From Candidatus Saccharimonadota bacterium (GTDB lineage: Bacteria; Patescibacteriota; Saccharimonadia; Saccharimonadales; Saccharimonadaceae), in the NCBI GenBank assembly GCA_017404335.1, contig JAFRCN010000002.1:37821-101820 (forward strand): a stretch of DNA of 64,000 bases. The letters are read 5' to 3'. Positions 37,925 through 46,087 of the stretch are shown piece by piece; position 1 is the stretch's first letter, and each line of letters begins with the position of its first letter. Position numbers and translations under genes: made by a program. The notes beneath the pieces were generated by a model that was not told the origin of the DNA, searched no databases, and saw only the letters and a program-made list of their open reading frames with translations.

Positions 37925-38485
37925 ATGGAAGAAGAGCTCAAAGCGGCGTTTAGCCCTGAGGTAGAAAACGAAACGGCTAAGAATCCCGAGGGGGATTTTG
38001 CAATAGACGAAAGCAAGAAAAAGGGGCGACAGAAGACAGTCGCGATTATCGTTTTCGTAATCGGGCTAGCGCTATTAGCGACCGGAGTTACGTTTTTAAT
38101 CTTGAAGTTAACAGCGGAGCCGAAGATTTCGGACGCGGAATACCTAATCTCGGTCGGAAAGTGGCGACTAGAAGACGGGACGAATTGCGCTGATAAGACG
38201 GAGAGCGACGAGCCTACAGACGAGCAGGCGGAGGCGGAGCAAGGCGAGGCGAATTGTTCGCCGAGCGTGGTTTGGAACTTCACCGAAGCGGGAAAAGGGA
38301 CTTTGACGACGAACAACCATATTAATGATTACGATTTTATCTGGACGATTGAGGGGGAGAATTTGAAAATTGAGACGAGCTGGCTCTATACGCTTAACGA
38401 CGAGTTTAGCTACAAAATCGATCGTGAAAGCAACACTCTAACTTTGCGAAAAGACGAAGAATCTTTTACGTTTGTGAAGTTATAG
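37925..38485 (+). CDS. Membrane-anchored protein with small beta-rich domain
   Basis: 186 residues. The N-terminal ~40 residues are charged; a single membrane helix follows (TVAIIVFVIGLALLATGVTFLIL). The outer domain, ISVGKWRLEDGTNC...VVWNFTEAGKGTL...DFIWTIEGENLKIET...FSYKIDRESNTLTL, resembles lipocalin-like or DUF5640-like repeats in its W/G spacing, which I cannot confirm. TAAAAT lies 6 bases before the ATG. Confidence 0.5.
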   Translation: MEEELKAAFSPEVENETAKNPEGDFAIDESKKKGRQKTVAIIVFVIGLALLATGVTFLILKLTAEPKISDAEYLISVGKWRLEDGTNCADKTESDEPTDEQAEAEQGEANCSPSVVWNFTEAGKGTLTTNNHINDYDFIWTIEGENLKIETSWLYTLNDEFSYKIDRESNTLTLRKDEESFTFVKL

Positions 38486-38506
38486 ATTTTATGTTATAAT
38501 ATGGAT

Positions 38507-39709
38507 ATGATTTATCTGGACCATGCGGCTGCGACGCCGGTAGATAAGCGAGTTTTAGGGGCGATGGAGCCGTATTTTACGGAGGAGTTTTTTAATCCGT
38601 CGAGCCCGTATCTACCGGCGAAGAAGGTCGCTTCTGATTACGAGTCCGCTAAGGCTGTTATTGCGCATGCCATTGGCGCCAAGGCTTCTGACCTCGTTAT
38701 TACCGCCGGAGCGACCGAGGCGAACAATCTCGCGTTTACAGCCATTAGTATAGTGGACGGGTCCTGTCGTCGCCTCCTCCCCCGCTCGGCTCTCGCGGGG
38801 GACCCCCTCCGGCGACACCACCCGCCCACGATATTATACCTGGAAACCGAGCATGATTCGGTAAGAAGAGTCGCAGAAGCGCTAGGAGGCGAGGCGATTA
38901 AGGTGCTACCGAATGGGGTGATTGACTTGAAAGATTTAAAAGCGAAGATTACGGACGAGACGGAGATGATCTCGGTTGCTTTGGTTAATAATGAGCTTGG
39001 GACGATTCAGCCGATGGCGGAGATTGCGGAAATAATTCGTGAGGTGAAGCTCGATCGAATGAAGCGGGGAATCAAAACGCAGTTATTATTGCATTCCGAC
39101 GCGTCGCAGGCTCTAAATCTACTCGAAATCAACGTTGCGCGGATGGGGATAGATTTGATGACATTGAACTCGGCGAAAATTTACGGGCCGAAGGGAGTCG
39201 GAGCACTTTATGTCTCACATGATGTCCGGCTAAGACCTCTAACCGTCGGTGGGGGGCAAGAAAACGGCCTACGAAGCGGGACGGAAAACGTCACGGGAGT
39301 GATTGGGTTTGCTAAAGCAGTAGAGCTAGCAAAAGAGCATTTAAACGGGAATCGGAAAAAATACGCGAGCTTTCGGAAGATTTTACTAGATGAATTACAG
39401 GGGTACGAGCTTGTCAATAAAAAGCATGTGCTTGACAATTTTGTAGTTCTATGCTATAATGGTATAGATGCAGAAAGATTAATCTTTCTTCTTGAAGAAA
39501 AGGGGGTTTACGTCGCGACGGGGGCCGCCTGCGCAGCTTCGAAAGGAGTTCGCTCACACGTCTTAAGGGCGATAGGGCTAACGGAATCGCAAATCGCGGG
39601 TTCTCTTCGGATTTCTCTCGGGGAAACCAATACTGAAGAACAAATGCACGAAGTGGCGAAGATTATCAACGAAGTAGTTTCAGCGGAACGGGGAAGGATT
39701 AATGAATAA
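38507..39709 (+). CDS. Cysteine desulfurase, IscS/NifS type, with in-frame palindromic insert
   Basis: 400 residues. It begins MIYLDHAAATPVDKRVLGAM. The PLP-lysine region is TLNSAKIYGPKGVGALY (the usual His before the Lys is Ala), the stacking-His region is LYLETEHDSV, and the active-site cysteine loop is VATGAACAASKG. It supplies sulfur for tRNA thiolation and Fe-S clusters. About 26 residues after AGATEANNLAFTAI are encoded by a class A palindrome. Two ATGs (38501, 38507) follow the TATAAT; 38507 matches the usual leaderless spacing. It overlaps mnmA by eight bases, which supports a role in s2U34 formation. Confidence 0.93.
   Translation: MIYLDHAAATPVDKRVLGAMEPYFTEEFFNPSSPYLPAKKVASDYESAKAVIAHAIGAKASDLVITAGATEANNLAFTAISIVDGSCRRLLPRSALAGDPLRRHHPPTILYLETEHDSVRRVAEALGGEAIKVLPNGVIDLKDLKAKITDETEMISVALVNNELGTIQPMAEIAEIIREVKLDRMKRGIKTQLLLHSDASQALNLLEINVARMGIDLMTLNSAKIYGPKGVGALYVSHDVRLRPLTVGGGQENGLRSGTENVTGVIGFAKAVELAKEHLNGNRKKYASFRKILLDELQGYELVNKKHVLDNFVVLCYNGIDAERLIFLLEEKGVYVATGAACAASKGVRSHVLRAIGLTESQIAGSLRISLGETNTEEQMHEVAKIINEVVSAERGRINE
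38753..38829 (+). repeat. Class A palindromic coding element in the iscS-like gene
   Basis: 77 bp with ends GTGGACGGGT and ACCCGCCCAC (one G-T type mismatch), the shared CCTGTCG, second stem GTCGCC/GGCGAC and central hairpin CCCCCGC/GCGGGGG. The right-hand junction ACC before ACCCG matches the cysS copy. Confidence 0.85.
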
Positions 39710-40964
39710 AACAGTTTTTGTTGGAATGAGCGGGGGTGTTGATTCGTCAGTGGCGGCGCTACTTTTGAAGGAGCAGGGTTATAAAGTCGTTGGGGTTTAC
39801 ATGAAAAATTGGTCGCGGGATTTACCAGGGATGAAATGCCCTTGGGCAGAGGACCTCGCTGACGCGAAACGGGTTGCGGTGAAGCTCGGGATTGATTTTT
39901 ATGTTTGGGATTTTGAAAAAGAGTATCATGATAAAGTCGTCGGCTACATGCTTTCGGAATTTCGCAAGGGTAACACGCCGAATCCGGATATCATGTGTAA
40001 TCAAGAAATTAAGTTTAAACTGTTTTATGAAAAAGCGGTGGAGGCCGGAGCTGATTTTATCGCGACCGGGCATTATGCGAGAACAGGCTTCGATTCTACT
40101 TTTTCTTCAGCGGGACTTGAAAATTCAGGAACGTCATACGCAGGACCGCCAGCAGAACCGCCCGCTACGCGGGCGAACCTGTCGACCAAAGGTCGTCCGC
40201 TGGACGTCGCCTCGATACGAAACGCAAGCGTTTCGTCTACTCGGCTCCTTCAGCGGTCGGGGTCGTCTGGAATATACGTCCCTGAATTTTCAAATCAGGA
40301 TATGCTTCAGAAAAAGCAGAACTCGAAGCCTCTGCTCCTACGCTCGGTCGACGAGAATAAGGATCAAACTTACTTCTTATATCGGATTAGCGAGGAGGCG
40401 CTTTCGAAGACGATTTTTCCGATTGGCGGAATGATGAAGCCGGAGGTAAAGAAGCTAGCGCAGGAAAAAGGGCTTCATAATGCTTATAAAAAGGAGTCTA
40501 TGGGGGTGTGTTTCGTCGGGGAGGTCGGGATGAAGGACTTTTTGAAGGAATATATAGAGATAGAGCCGGGAGAGATTCGGGAGATTGAGAGCGAGAAGGT
40601 TCTCGGCTATCATGAAGGCGCGGTGTTTTATACGATTGGGCAAAGACATGGGCTGTATATTTCGAGCGATTTGCCGTATTATGTCGTTAAAAAAGACGTT
40701 GCTAGGAACATCATTTATGTTTCAAAAAACTTAAATCATCATGAATTATGGAAAAAAGAAATAAAATTAAAAGATATTTTTATTAGAAATCAAATAAAAA
40801 ATGAACAAGTTTTGGTTCGACTCCGGCATCGGGCGCCTTTAATTCCGGCGAAGTTCGACGGCGAAACGCTTTATTTCGAAAACGAAGTTAAGCGCCCGGC
40901 GAGCGGGCAAAGCGCTGTAATTTACGACGGCGAGGTTTGCCTCGGCGGCGGGATAATTATTTAA
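39702..40964 (+). CDS. mnmA: tRNA-specific 2-thiouridylase MnmA with large in-frame insert
   Basis: 420 residues against ~360 usually. The PP-loop is FVGMSGGVDSSVAALLL, the first catalytic cysteine is in NPDIMCNQEIKF and the second in MGVCFVGEVGMKDFL; GQRHGLYI lies further on. It thiolates U34 of Lys/Glu/Gln tRNAs with sulfur from the coupled desulfurase. Residues ~129-210 are encoded by a ~250-bp palindromic structure placed between the GHYARTGF segment and LLRSVDENKDQTYFLYRI. A conserved active-site region therefore resumes directly after the insert. Confidence 0.95.
   Translation: MNKTVFVGMSGGVDSSVAALLLKEQGYKVVGVYMKNWSRDLPGMKCPWAEDLADAKRVAVKLGIDFYVWDFEKEYHDKVVGYMLSEFRKGNTPNPDIMCNQEIKFKLFYEKAVEAGADFIATGHYARTGFDSTFSSAGLENSGTSYAGPPAEPPATRANLSTKGRPLDVASIRNASVSSTRLLQRSGSSGIYVPEFSNQDMLQKKQNSKPLLLRSVDENKDQTYFLYRISEEALSKTIFPIGGMMKPEVKKLAQEKGLHNAYKKESMGVCFVGEVGMKDFLKEYIEIEPGEIREIESEKVLGYHEGAVFYTIGQRHGLYISSDLPYYVVKKDVARNIIYVSKNLNHHELWKKEIKLKDIFIRNQIKNEQVLVRLRHRAPLIPAKFDGETLYFENEVKRPASGQSAVIYDGEVCLGGGIII
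40085..40331 (+). repeat. Long palindromic coding element in mnmA, containing a second nested element
   Basis: The outer arms AGGCTTCGA/TCGAAGCCT and CTTTTTCT/AGAAAAAG lead to conserved arms TTGAAAATTCAGG (40117) and CCTGAATTTTCAA (40281). Inside are ACGTCATACGC and, further right, GGAATATACGT, the same core ends as in dnaX and obgE, with hairpin CCCGC-TAC-GCGGG. The right half is interrupted by the nested repeat at 40184-40264. Confidence 0.8.
40184..40264. repeat. Nested palindrome inside the mnmA element
   Basis: This ~80-bp segment is missing from the otherwise similar dnaX and obgE cores. It is itself an inverted repeat: CCGCTG (40197) pairs with CAGCGG (40251), and the centre is CGAAACG-CAAG-CGTTTCG with flanking GAT/GTC mismatches. 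The reading frame stays open. Confidence 0.65.
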
Positions 40965-41631
40965 GCGGGAAAAGTTTGCGAAATTCGGATTTATCTTTCG
41001 TGATTTTCTCGACCTCGTCGAGAAAACCAGCGTAGGCGGGGTCGGGGAAGAACATCTTTTTCGCGGCGTAGGCGTTTTTACCGCCATATTTTTTAATTAA
41101 GGTCTCGCGGGTGCGCTCGATAATCTCGTCTTCGGTTTCGTCGGGATAGGCGGCGCGCTTCGTCTCGTAGCAACGGTGTAAAATCGTCTTAACGTCAGTG
41201 TTTCTATCAGCGGAGGAGACGATTCGGCCGTAAATCGTAATCGGGTCCATTTTGTTCGAAGCGCGGTGGTCCATCACGGCGTCCGCCATGACCCGAAGCT
41301 CGTCGCGCGAAAAAAACTCGCGCAATTTTTTATCGGTTAATAAAAACCCGGCAGAGATAAGATGATGATAGTCGTCGTCAACTTCGCGACCGAGGTCGTG
41401 AAAGGCGGCGATGACGTAACTCATGTTTAAATCTATCTTGCCGGTTTTTAGCTCGTCGGGGAGATTTTCGAAATCTTTTGCAGTTGTCTTAAATTCGCCG
41501 GAATTAATTTTCTTGGCGATTTTTAAACTCCGGTCGATGACGTATTTAATATGGTCGTCTTTGTGGCCGGGCATTTTTTCATAACGCGGAAAAATCTCCG
41601 CTTCGATATACTTTTTTACCTCACTGTTCAT
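40957..41631 (-). CDS. HD-domain phosphohydrolase
   Basis: 224 residues. HD metal ligands: GHKDDHIKYVIDRS (His), VIAAFHDLGREVDDDYHHLISAG (HD then paired His) and a later Asp in IVSSADRNTD. HD proteins cleave phosphate esters of nucleotides; (p)ppGpp or dNTP substrates are possible but not shown. TATAAT sits 6 bases before the ATG (leaderless). It is convergent with mnmA, overlapping by eight bases. Confidence 0.8.
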   Translation of the reverse strand: MNSEVKKYIEAEIFPRYEKMPGHKDDHIKYVIDRSLKIAKKINSGEFKTTAKDFENLPDELKTGKIDLNMSYVIAAFHDLGREVDDDYHHLISAGFLLTDKKLREFFSRDELRVMADAVMDHRASNKMDPITIYGRIVSSADRNTDVKTILHRCYETKRAAYPDETEDEIIERTRETLIKKYGGKNAYAAKKMFFPDPAYAGFLDEVEKITKDKSEFRKLFPLK

Positions 41632-41648
41632 GAGGAGATTATATCATA

Positions 41649-41843
41649 CTAGGCGTTAAACATTAATAGATTCGCGAAAAGTAGCGTCGCGGCGAGAAAG
41701 CTCATCGAAATGACGAAGTACGTATTCGATTTTTGACCTTTTTGGTACTTTTCGTAGCGAATCACGCGCTTCGCACCGGTCTGCTTTTTGGCTTGAACCT
41801 TTTTAGCAGTCTTTGTCGCAGTTTTCTTTTTTGCTTGTGCCAT
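41649..41843 (-). CDS. Small Lys/Ala-rich membrane protein
   Basis: 64 residues. The first ~40 are highly basic (AQAKKKTATKTAKKVQAKK), reminiscent of histone H1-like tails, and the last ~22 form one membrane helix (FVISMSFLAATLLFANLLMF). It is unrecognised. It has a clear promoter (TTGACT-17-TAAACT) and AAAGGA before the ATG. It may tether nucleic acid or a ribosome to the membrane, but that is speculation from charge alone. Confidence 0.6.
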   Translation of the reverse strand: MAQAKKKTATKTAKKVQAKKQTGAKRVIRYEKYQKGQKSNTYFVISMSFLAATLLFANLLMFNA

Positions 41844-41879
41844 TTTTTATCCTTTTTTATCTTTATTATTACTTGTTTT

Positions 41880-41908
41880 AGTTTAACACGCTTAAGATTA
41901 AAAGTCAA
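41880..41908 (-). promoter_or_regulatory. Promoter for the 64-residue membrane protein
   Basis: On the minus strand: TTGACT (41908-41903), 17-base spacer, TAAACT (41885-41880). It overlaps the alaS upstream region, where TGATATAAT faces the other way. Confidence 0.65.
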
Positions 41909-41931
41909 GAATTTTATGATATAATATGGAA

Positions 41932-43812
41932 ATGGATGCGAATACGATAAGAAAAAAGTTTTTAGATTTTCAAATTGCTCGGGGGCATAAGGTTATCTCT
42001 CCGGCGCCGTTGGTACTCGAAGGTGACCCAACTACGCTATTTACCGGCTCGGGGATGCAACCGCTTTTGACGTATCTTCTCGGCAAGGAGCATCCGAACG
42101 GGACGAGACTTTGTGATTCGCAACCTTCTTTAAGATTACAAGACATCGAAGACGTAGGCGACCCGCGTCATACGACGGTGTTTGAAATGCTCGGGAACTG
42201 GTCTTTAGGAGACTATTTTAAAGAAGAGCAGATTCGGGGATTTTTTGAGTTTTTGACGAAGGAAGTCGGGCTCGACCCGGAGCGAATTTTCGTCACTTGT
42301 TTTATCGGCAACGAAAAATACGGGATTCCGCGCGATACGGAAGCGGCAGAAATTTGGCAAAAGGTGTTTTCTGAGGCTGGGGTCGAGGCAAAAATCGCCG
42401 AAATTGGCTCAGCGTCCGAGGGGGATAAACGAGGAATTAAGCCGGGGGAGAGGATTTTTTACTACGATGACAAAGAAAACTGGTGGAGCCGAGGCGGAGG
42501 TATCGAAACGACGCCACTCGGTGACCCTTGTGGGCCGGATTCGGAGGTATTTTACGATTTCGGCGAAGATAAACAGGATGTCGAGAAATACGGGCTTGCG
42601 CATCCGGCTTCGGACGGGGCGAGATTTATGGAGATTGGTAACCAAGTCTTCATGCAGTACAAGCGAAACGAAGACGGGACTTTCTCGGAGCTCGAGAAAA
42701 AGAATGTCGACTTCGGCGCGGGACTCGAGCGAATTACGGCGGCTTCGATTGGGTCGTTTGATGTGTTTAAAATTTCTTTGATGAAACCAATAATTGATAA
42801 GCTCGAGGAGATTTCGGGGAAGTCATACGATAATAATACTGATGAGATGCGGGTAATCGCCGACCATATCCGCGGAGCGTATCTACTCGCGGCGCAGGGA
42901 CTAACGCCGTCGAATAAGACACAAGGCTACGCGATGCGGCGGCTGATTCGGCGCGCGATTTTACGGGCGCTAGACCTCGGGATTGCGTCGGATTTTCTCG
43001 CGGAAATCGTGCCGATCGTGGCTTCTAACTACGCGGATTTACCGGATTCGATCTTAACACATCGAGAAACCGCGCTCGAAATAATGCTAAAAGAAGAGAG
43101 TGTATTTAGAAAAACCTTGAATAATGGAATAAGAGAACTAAAAAAGCTATCTAAAAACAACAAGATATTAGATGGTAAGGATTTATTCAAATTACAGGAT
43201 ACCTACGGGTTTCCGTTTGAGCTTTCAGTCGAGGAGTGTTATCGAGAGGGGATTGAACTAACGAAGAATTATCGTGAGGAATTTGAGACGGCTTTGAAAG
43301 AGCAGAGGGAGCGGTCGCAGACGGCTTCGAAGGGTATGTTTAAAGGTGGGCTAGAGGATCACGGTGAAACGACGGTAAAATACCACACCGCGACACACCT
43401 ACTACTCGCGGCTTTGCAACAGCTAATTTCGCCAGATATCGTTCAGAAGGGTTCGAATACGACAGCGGAGCGGTTGAGATTTGATTTTAACCTTGACCAT
43501 AAGATGACACCAGAGGAGAAAACGTCAGTAGAAGACCAGGTAAACGAATGGATTAAGGCGGATTTACCAGTAGTTTACGACGAATATGATAAGGCTTACG
43601 CGAAGGACGTCTTAAAGGCGCATGGGGAATTCTGGGATAAATATCCGGAGAAATTAAAGGTTTATACAATTGGCGATTTTGAGAATCCGGTCTCGCGCGA
43701 AGTCTGTGGTGGTCCACACGTCGAATATACAGGGGTAATTGGGCATTTTAAGATAAAAAAGGAAGAGTCTTCGGCAGCGGGGATTCGGCGAATCAAGGCG
43801 GTGATAGAATAA
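41932..43812 (+). CDS. alaS: Alanine-tRNA ligase lacking the C-Ala domain
   Basis: 626 residues; bacterial AlaRS is usually ~870. Catalytic domain: TIRKKFLDFQIARGHKVI, LFTGSGMQPLLTYLLG, RHTTVFEMLGNWSLGDYFKEEQI (motif 2 area), FGAGLERITA. The editing domain has HTATHLLLAAL (HxxxH) and CGGPHVEYTGVIGHFKI then EESSAAGIRRIKAV, right at the C terminus. The DHHA1-type C-Ala domain is absent. I prefer ATG 41932 because TATAAT touches the earlier ATG at 41926. It attaches Ala to tRNA and clears Ser/Gly mischarges in cis. Confidence 0.94.
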   Translation: MDANTIRKKFLDFQIARGHKVISPAPLVLEGDPTTLFTGSGMQPLLTYLLGKEHPNGTRLCDSQPSLRLQDIEDVGDPRHTTVFEMLGNWSLGDYFKEEQIRGFFEFLTKEVGLDPERIFVTCFIGNEKYGIPRDTEAAEIWQKVFSEAGVEAKIAEIGSASEGDKRGIKPGERIFYYDDKENWWSRGGGIETTPLGDPCGPDSEVFYDFGEDKQDVEKYGLAHPASDGARFMEIGNQVFMQYKRNEDGTFSELEKKNVDFGAGLERITAASIGSFDVFKISLMKPIIDKLEEISGKSYDNNTDEMRVIADHIRGAYLLAAQGLTPSNKTQGYAMRRLIRRAILRALDLGIASDFLAEIVPIVASNYADLPDSILTHRETALEIMLKEESVFRKTLNNGIRELKKLSKNNKILDGKDLFKLQDTYGFPFELSVEECYREGIELTKNYREEFETALKEQRERSQTASKGMFKGGLEDHGETTVKYHTATHLLLAALQQLISPDIVQKGSNTTAERLRFDFNLDHKMTPEEKTSVEDQVNEWIKADLPVVYDEYDKAYAKDVLKAHGEFWDKYPEKLKVYTIGDFENPVSREVCGGPHVEYTGVIGHFKIKKEESSAAGIRRIKAVIE

Positions 43813-43831
43813 AAAATCCCCTTAAGGGGGT
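43811..43831. terminator. Hairpin after alaS
   Basis: AAAAAATCCCCTTAAGGGGGT. On the minus strand the hairpin is followed by six Ts, so it is a better terminator in the leftward direction, stopping the HAD gene transcript before it enters alaS. Confidence 0.55.
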
Positions 43832-43876
43832 CTATATCTCTATTATAGCACACTTTGTTATATTTGTCAAGAAAAT

Positions 43877-43896
43877 GGGGTCGCCGAGGCGACCCC
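43877..43896 (-). terminator. Terminator of the HAD hydrolase gene
   Basis: GGGGTCGCC pairs with GGCGACCCC around a short loop; on the minus strand ATTTTCTT follows. It lies 7 bases past the stop codon. Confidence 0.7.
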
Positions 43897-43902
43897 TGCT
43901 GG

Positions 43903-44613
43903 TTAACTCTCGCGCGAAAGATACTTTGCCTTCACCCTCGGATCGATTACGAACCGATTATTTTCCAGGCTCCTGATGAGGTCCGGAACGGACGTAAAAC
44001 GAATAGCCTTGATATGTGATTGGGCGGCTGATTCGCAGTTGACTAGGAGATCATCGACGAAGAGAGTGTCGCGCGCTCGGAGACCAAGGTCGCGAAGCAG
44101 ATGATCGAAAAATCCGGGGTCGGACTTAATCTCACCGCGGTCGAACGACCAAACCTCGTTGGAGAAAAGGTCAAACACCTCGGGATGCGCTCGATGTAAG
44201 ACATCGACACATTCGCGGATATGGTCGGAGACCATAATGATAGCCGGGCACCACTCGATGATTTTGCGGTCGCAGTGGCGAAACGAGTTCGGGTAAGCGA
44301 TGATACCTTCGAAGACTTCGAGAGTCCCGTTGATTTTCCCCTGAATTTCCTGCAGGAAAAGCTCATTTAGCCCCTCTGGAGTTATCGAGGGGGGCTTCTT
44401 GTAGTCGTCGCAGAAATCTTCCCAAAACTCGGAAAGCTTCATTGAACCACGCATCAGGTCCAGGAAAACTGGGTTCATCCTCTCTTTCCTGCGAACAAAC
44501 CACTCCTCTCCGCAACGACCGTAAACTAAGGATACCCTAACGTGCATCATGAGAATACCGGTAACAAAGAGCTCCGAAAGGTCTGATAAGATAACCATGA
44601 AATACCCCCTCAT
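43903..44613 (-). CDS. HAD-superfamily hydrolase
   Basis: 236 residues. Motif I is VILSDLSELFVTG (D-L-S rather than D-x-D), motif II VSDHIRE, and motif III/IV GLRARDTLFVDDLLVNCESAAQSHIKAIRF (the DD pair). The layout is that of HAD subfamily IA proteins such as epoxide-hydrolase-N or YihX phosphatases, with an all-helical cap. The replaced second aspartate could mean a non-phosphatase activity. Both ATG 44613 (AAGGA upstream) and 44598 (GAGGGGG upstream) are possible starts. TGATATAAT lies ~35 bases upstream. Confidence 0.72.
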   Translation of the reverse strand: MRGYFMVILSDLSELFVTGILMMHVRVSLVYGRCGEEWFVRRKERMNPVFLDLMRGSMKLSEFWEDFCDDYKKPPSITPEGLNELFLQEIQGKINGTLEVFEGIIAYPNSFRHCDRKIIEWCPAIIMVSDHIRECVDVLHRAHPEVFDLFSNEVWSFDRGEIKSDPGFFDHLLRDLGLRARDTLFVDDLLVNCESAAQSHIKAIRFTSVPDLIRSLENNRFVIDPRVKAKYLSRES

Positions 44614-44653
44614 GTATTATTTTCCTTACGGATTATTAGATTATATCACAATT

Positions 44654-45892
44654 TTAATTTTTTAGCAACTTGGTGAGTCTGGCTTTTAGCTTGTTTTCTT
44701 CAGGAGCGCCAGCCAAAGTATCGATTCCGACGCGAAGGAGCCCAAGAGCGGTGGCGAAGGAATGATCTAAGGTCTCTTTTTCTTTTTCGCTTAAGCGACT
44801 TAGGCTTAGGCTCGGAAGTTCGTTAATATTCATGAGGTGAATAATTGGGCGACGCGAAAAGGGGAGGGATTTATACCAATCGGAAATCGCGAGGGTTTCT
44901 TGAAGCGAGGAGAGGCTGGCGCCACCACCGCAGAGTAGAATATTTCTAGGGAACGAGCCGACATTGTCAAACTCCTCGAGGGCCACTTCGACGCCGGTTA
45001 GCCAGACACTCAGATTACGAGAGAGAGCGGTTTCGATTTTGGCTTTCTTGTGGTCGTCGAGCTTGCCGGAATCAAAGTCTAATTTATATTCTTCGGCCGT
45101 CTCAAATTCGACACCTAAGCTCTCGGCGATTTGATGCGTAAAGCTACGGCCGCCAATAGAGAACATTTTCGTACCCTCGACACCGCCGTCATCAATAACG
45201 GCAATATCGGTCGTACCACCGCCAATATCCATAACGATAGCAGAATAGTTCGAGTCGAGATCATCTCCGAGACAAGCGCGGCAAACTGCGAAAGGTTCGA
45301 CGGCAACCGTCAAAAGGTCGAGATTGAGTTCGGCGCAGACTTTTTCGATGGCGGCAACGTGGATGAGCGGAGCGAAGGCGGTGTAAAATTGGATTACAAC
45401 ATCAGAGCCTTTGAAGCCGATGGGGTTGCTAATCTTATAGCCGTCGATAGTTAAAGAAACAATTGCGGAGTTAATTAAGCGGACTTCGACGTTTTCGTTG
45501 CCGGTCTCGAGCGCGACGGTTTTCTTCGCAACTTCGCCGGATTTTTGCTGGACTTTTTTAATGATTTCGCCCATCTCAGCTTCGGTAATGGGTTTATTTG
45601 GATTCTTTCGGGAGTAATTCACGGTCGTAGTATTACCCTTGATTAATTCGCCAGCAACTCCGACGACGGTCTTATCAGCGCGCTCGCCGGCGATGGTCTC
45701 GGCTTTATTCAGGGCTTCCTCGCAAGTCGCAACGACGGCAGGAATATCCGCAATCGCACCGGCGTACATGTTGCCTTCGGATTGTTTCGCTTTGCCGAGT
45801 CCGAGGATTTCGAGATTGCCTTTTTTCGTCGGCTTCGCGAGAACCGCTTTGACAAATTCGGTACCAATATCGAGCCCCAAAATTGTACTCAT
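44654..45892 (-). CDS. FtsA/PilM-like actin-fold ATPase
   Basis: 412 residues. It begins STILGLDIGTEFVKAVLA (phosphate 1), with AIVMDIGGGTTDIAVIDDGG (phosphate 2) and RNILLCGGGASLSSLQE (adenosine motif). The SHS2-like inserted domain spans ~80-190. FtsA tethers FtsZ to the membrane, PilM serves type IV pilus assembly. The C terminus (LAGAPEENKLKARLTKLLKN) could form a short amphipathic helix as in FtsA, but this is not decisive. No ftsZ or pil genes are nearby. ATG 45892 follows TTATAAT by 6 bases. Confidence 0.8.
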   Translation of the reverse strand: MSTILGLDIGTEFVKAVLAKPTKKGNLEILGLGKAKQSEGNMYAGAIADIPAVVATCEEALNKAETIAGERADKTVVGVAGELIKGNTTTVNYSRKNPNKPITEAEMGEIIKKVQQKSGEVAKKTVALETGNENVEVRLINSAIVSLTIDGYKISNPIGFKGSDVVIQFYTAFAPLIHVAAIEKVCAELNLDLLTVAVEPFAVCRACLGDDLDSNYSAIVMDIGGGTTDIAVIDDGGVEGTKMFSIGGRSFTHQIAESLGVEFETAEEYKLDFDSGKLDDHKKAKIETALSRNLSVWLTGVEVALEEFDNVGSFPRNILLCGGGASLSSLQETLAISDWYKSLPFSRRPIIHLMNINELPSLSLSRLSEKEKETLDHSFATALGLLRVGIDTLAGAPEENKLKARLTKLLKN

Positions 45893-45911
45893 GGTTTTAT
45901 TATAACACACC

Positions 45912-46087
45912 CTTTGCGAGAATTTAAACTTTAGTTTTCTCAGCGGTAAAATTACGCCAAGATAAAAATTACAACATTCGTCGGTTCTCGAACTGGAACC
46001 TTCCAGTTCTCGAACCGGAAAAGTTGTAATTTTTATATGGGTAATTTTACATGCTTCGAAAATCTAAAGTTTAAATTCTTCAAAGTT
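45912..46087. repeat. Large intergenic palindrome overlapping the rluB-like 3' end
   Basis: Inverted arms of ~85 bases meet near 45999-46000. From the centre outward: CTGGAA/TTCCAG, GGTTC/GAACC, ATAAAAATTACAAC/GTTGTAATTTTTAT, GTAAAATTAC/GTAATTTTAC and GAATTTAAACTTTAG/CTAAAGTTTAAATTC. The outermost right arm is the last codons and stop of the rluB-like gene; the left arm is an inverted copy. As RNA it would fold into a very long hairpin between two same-strand genes. Confidence 0.8.
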
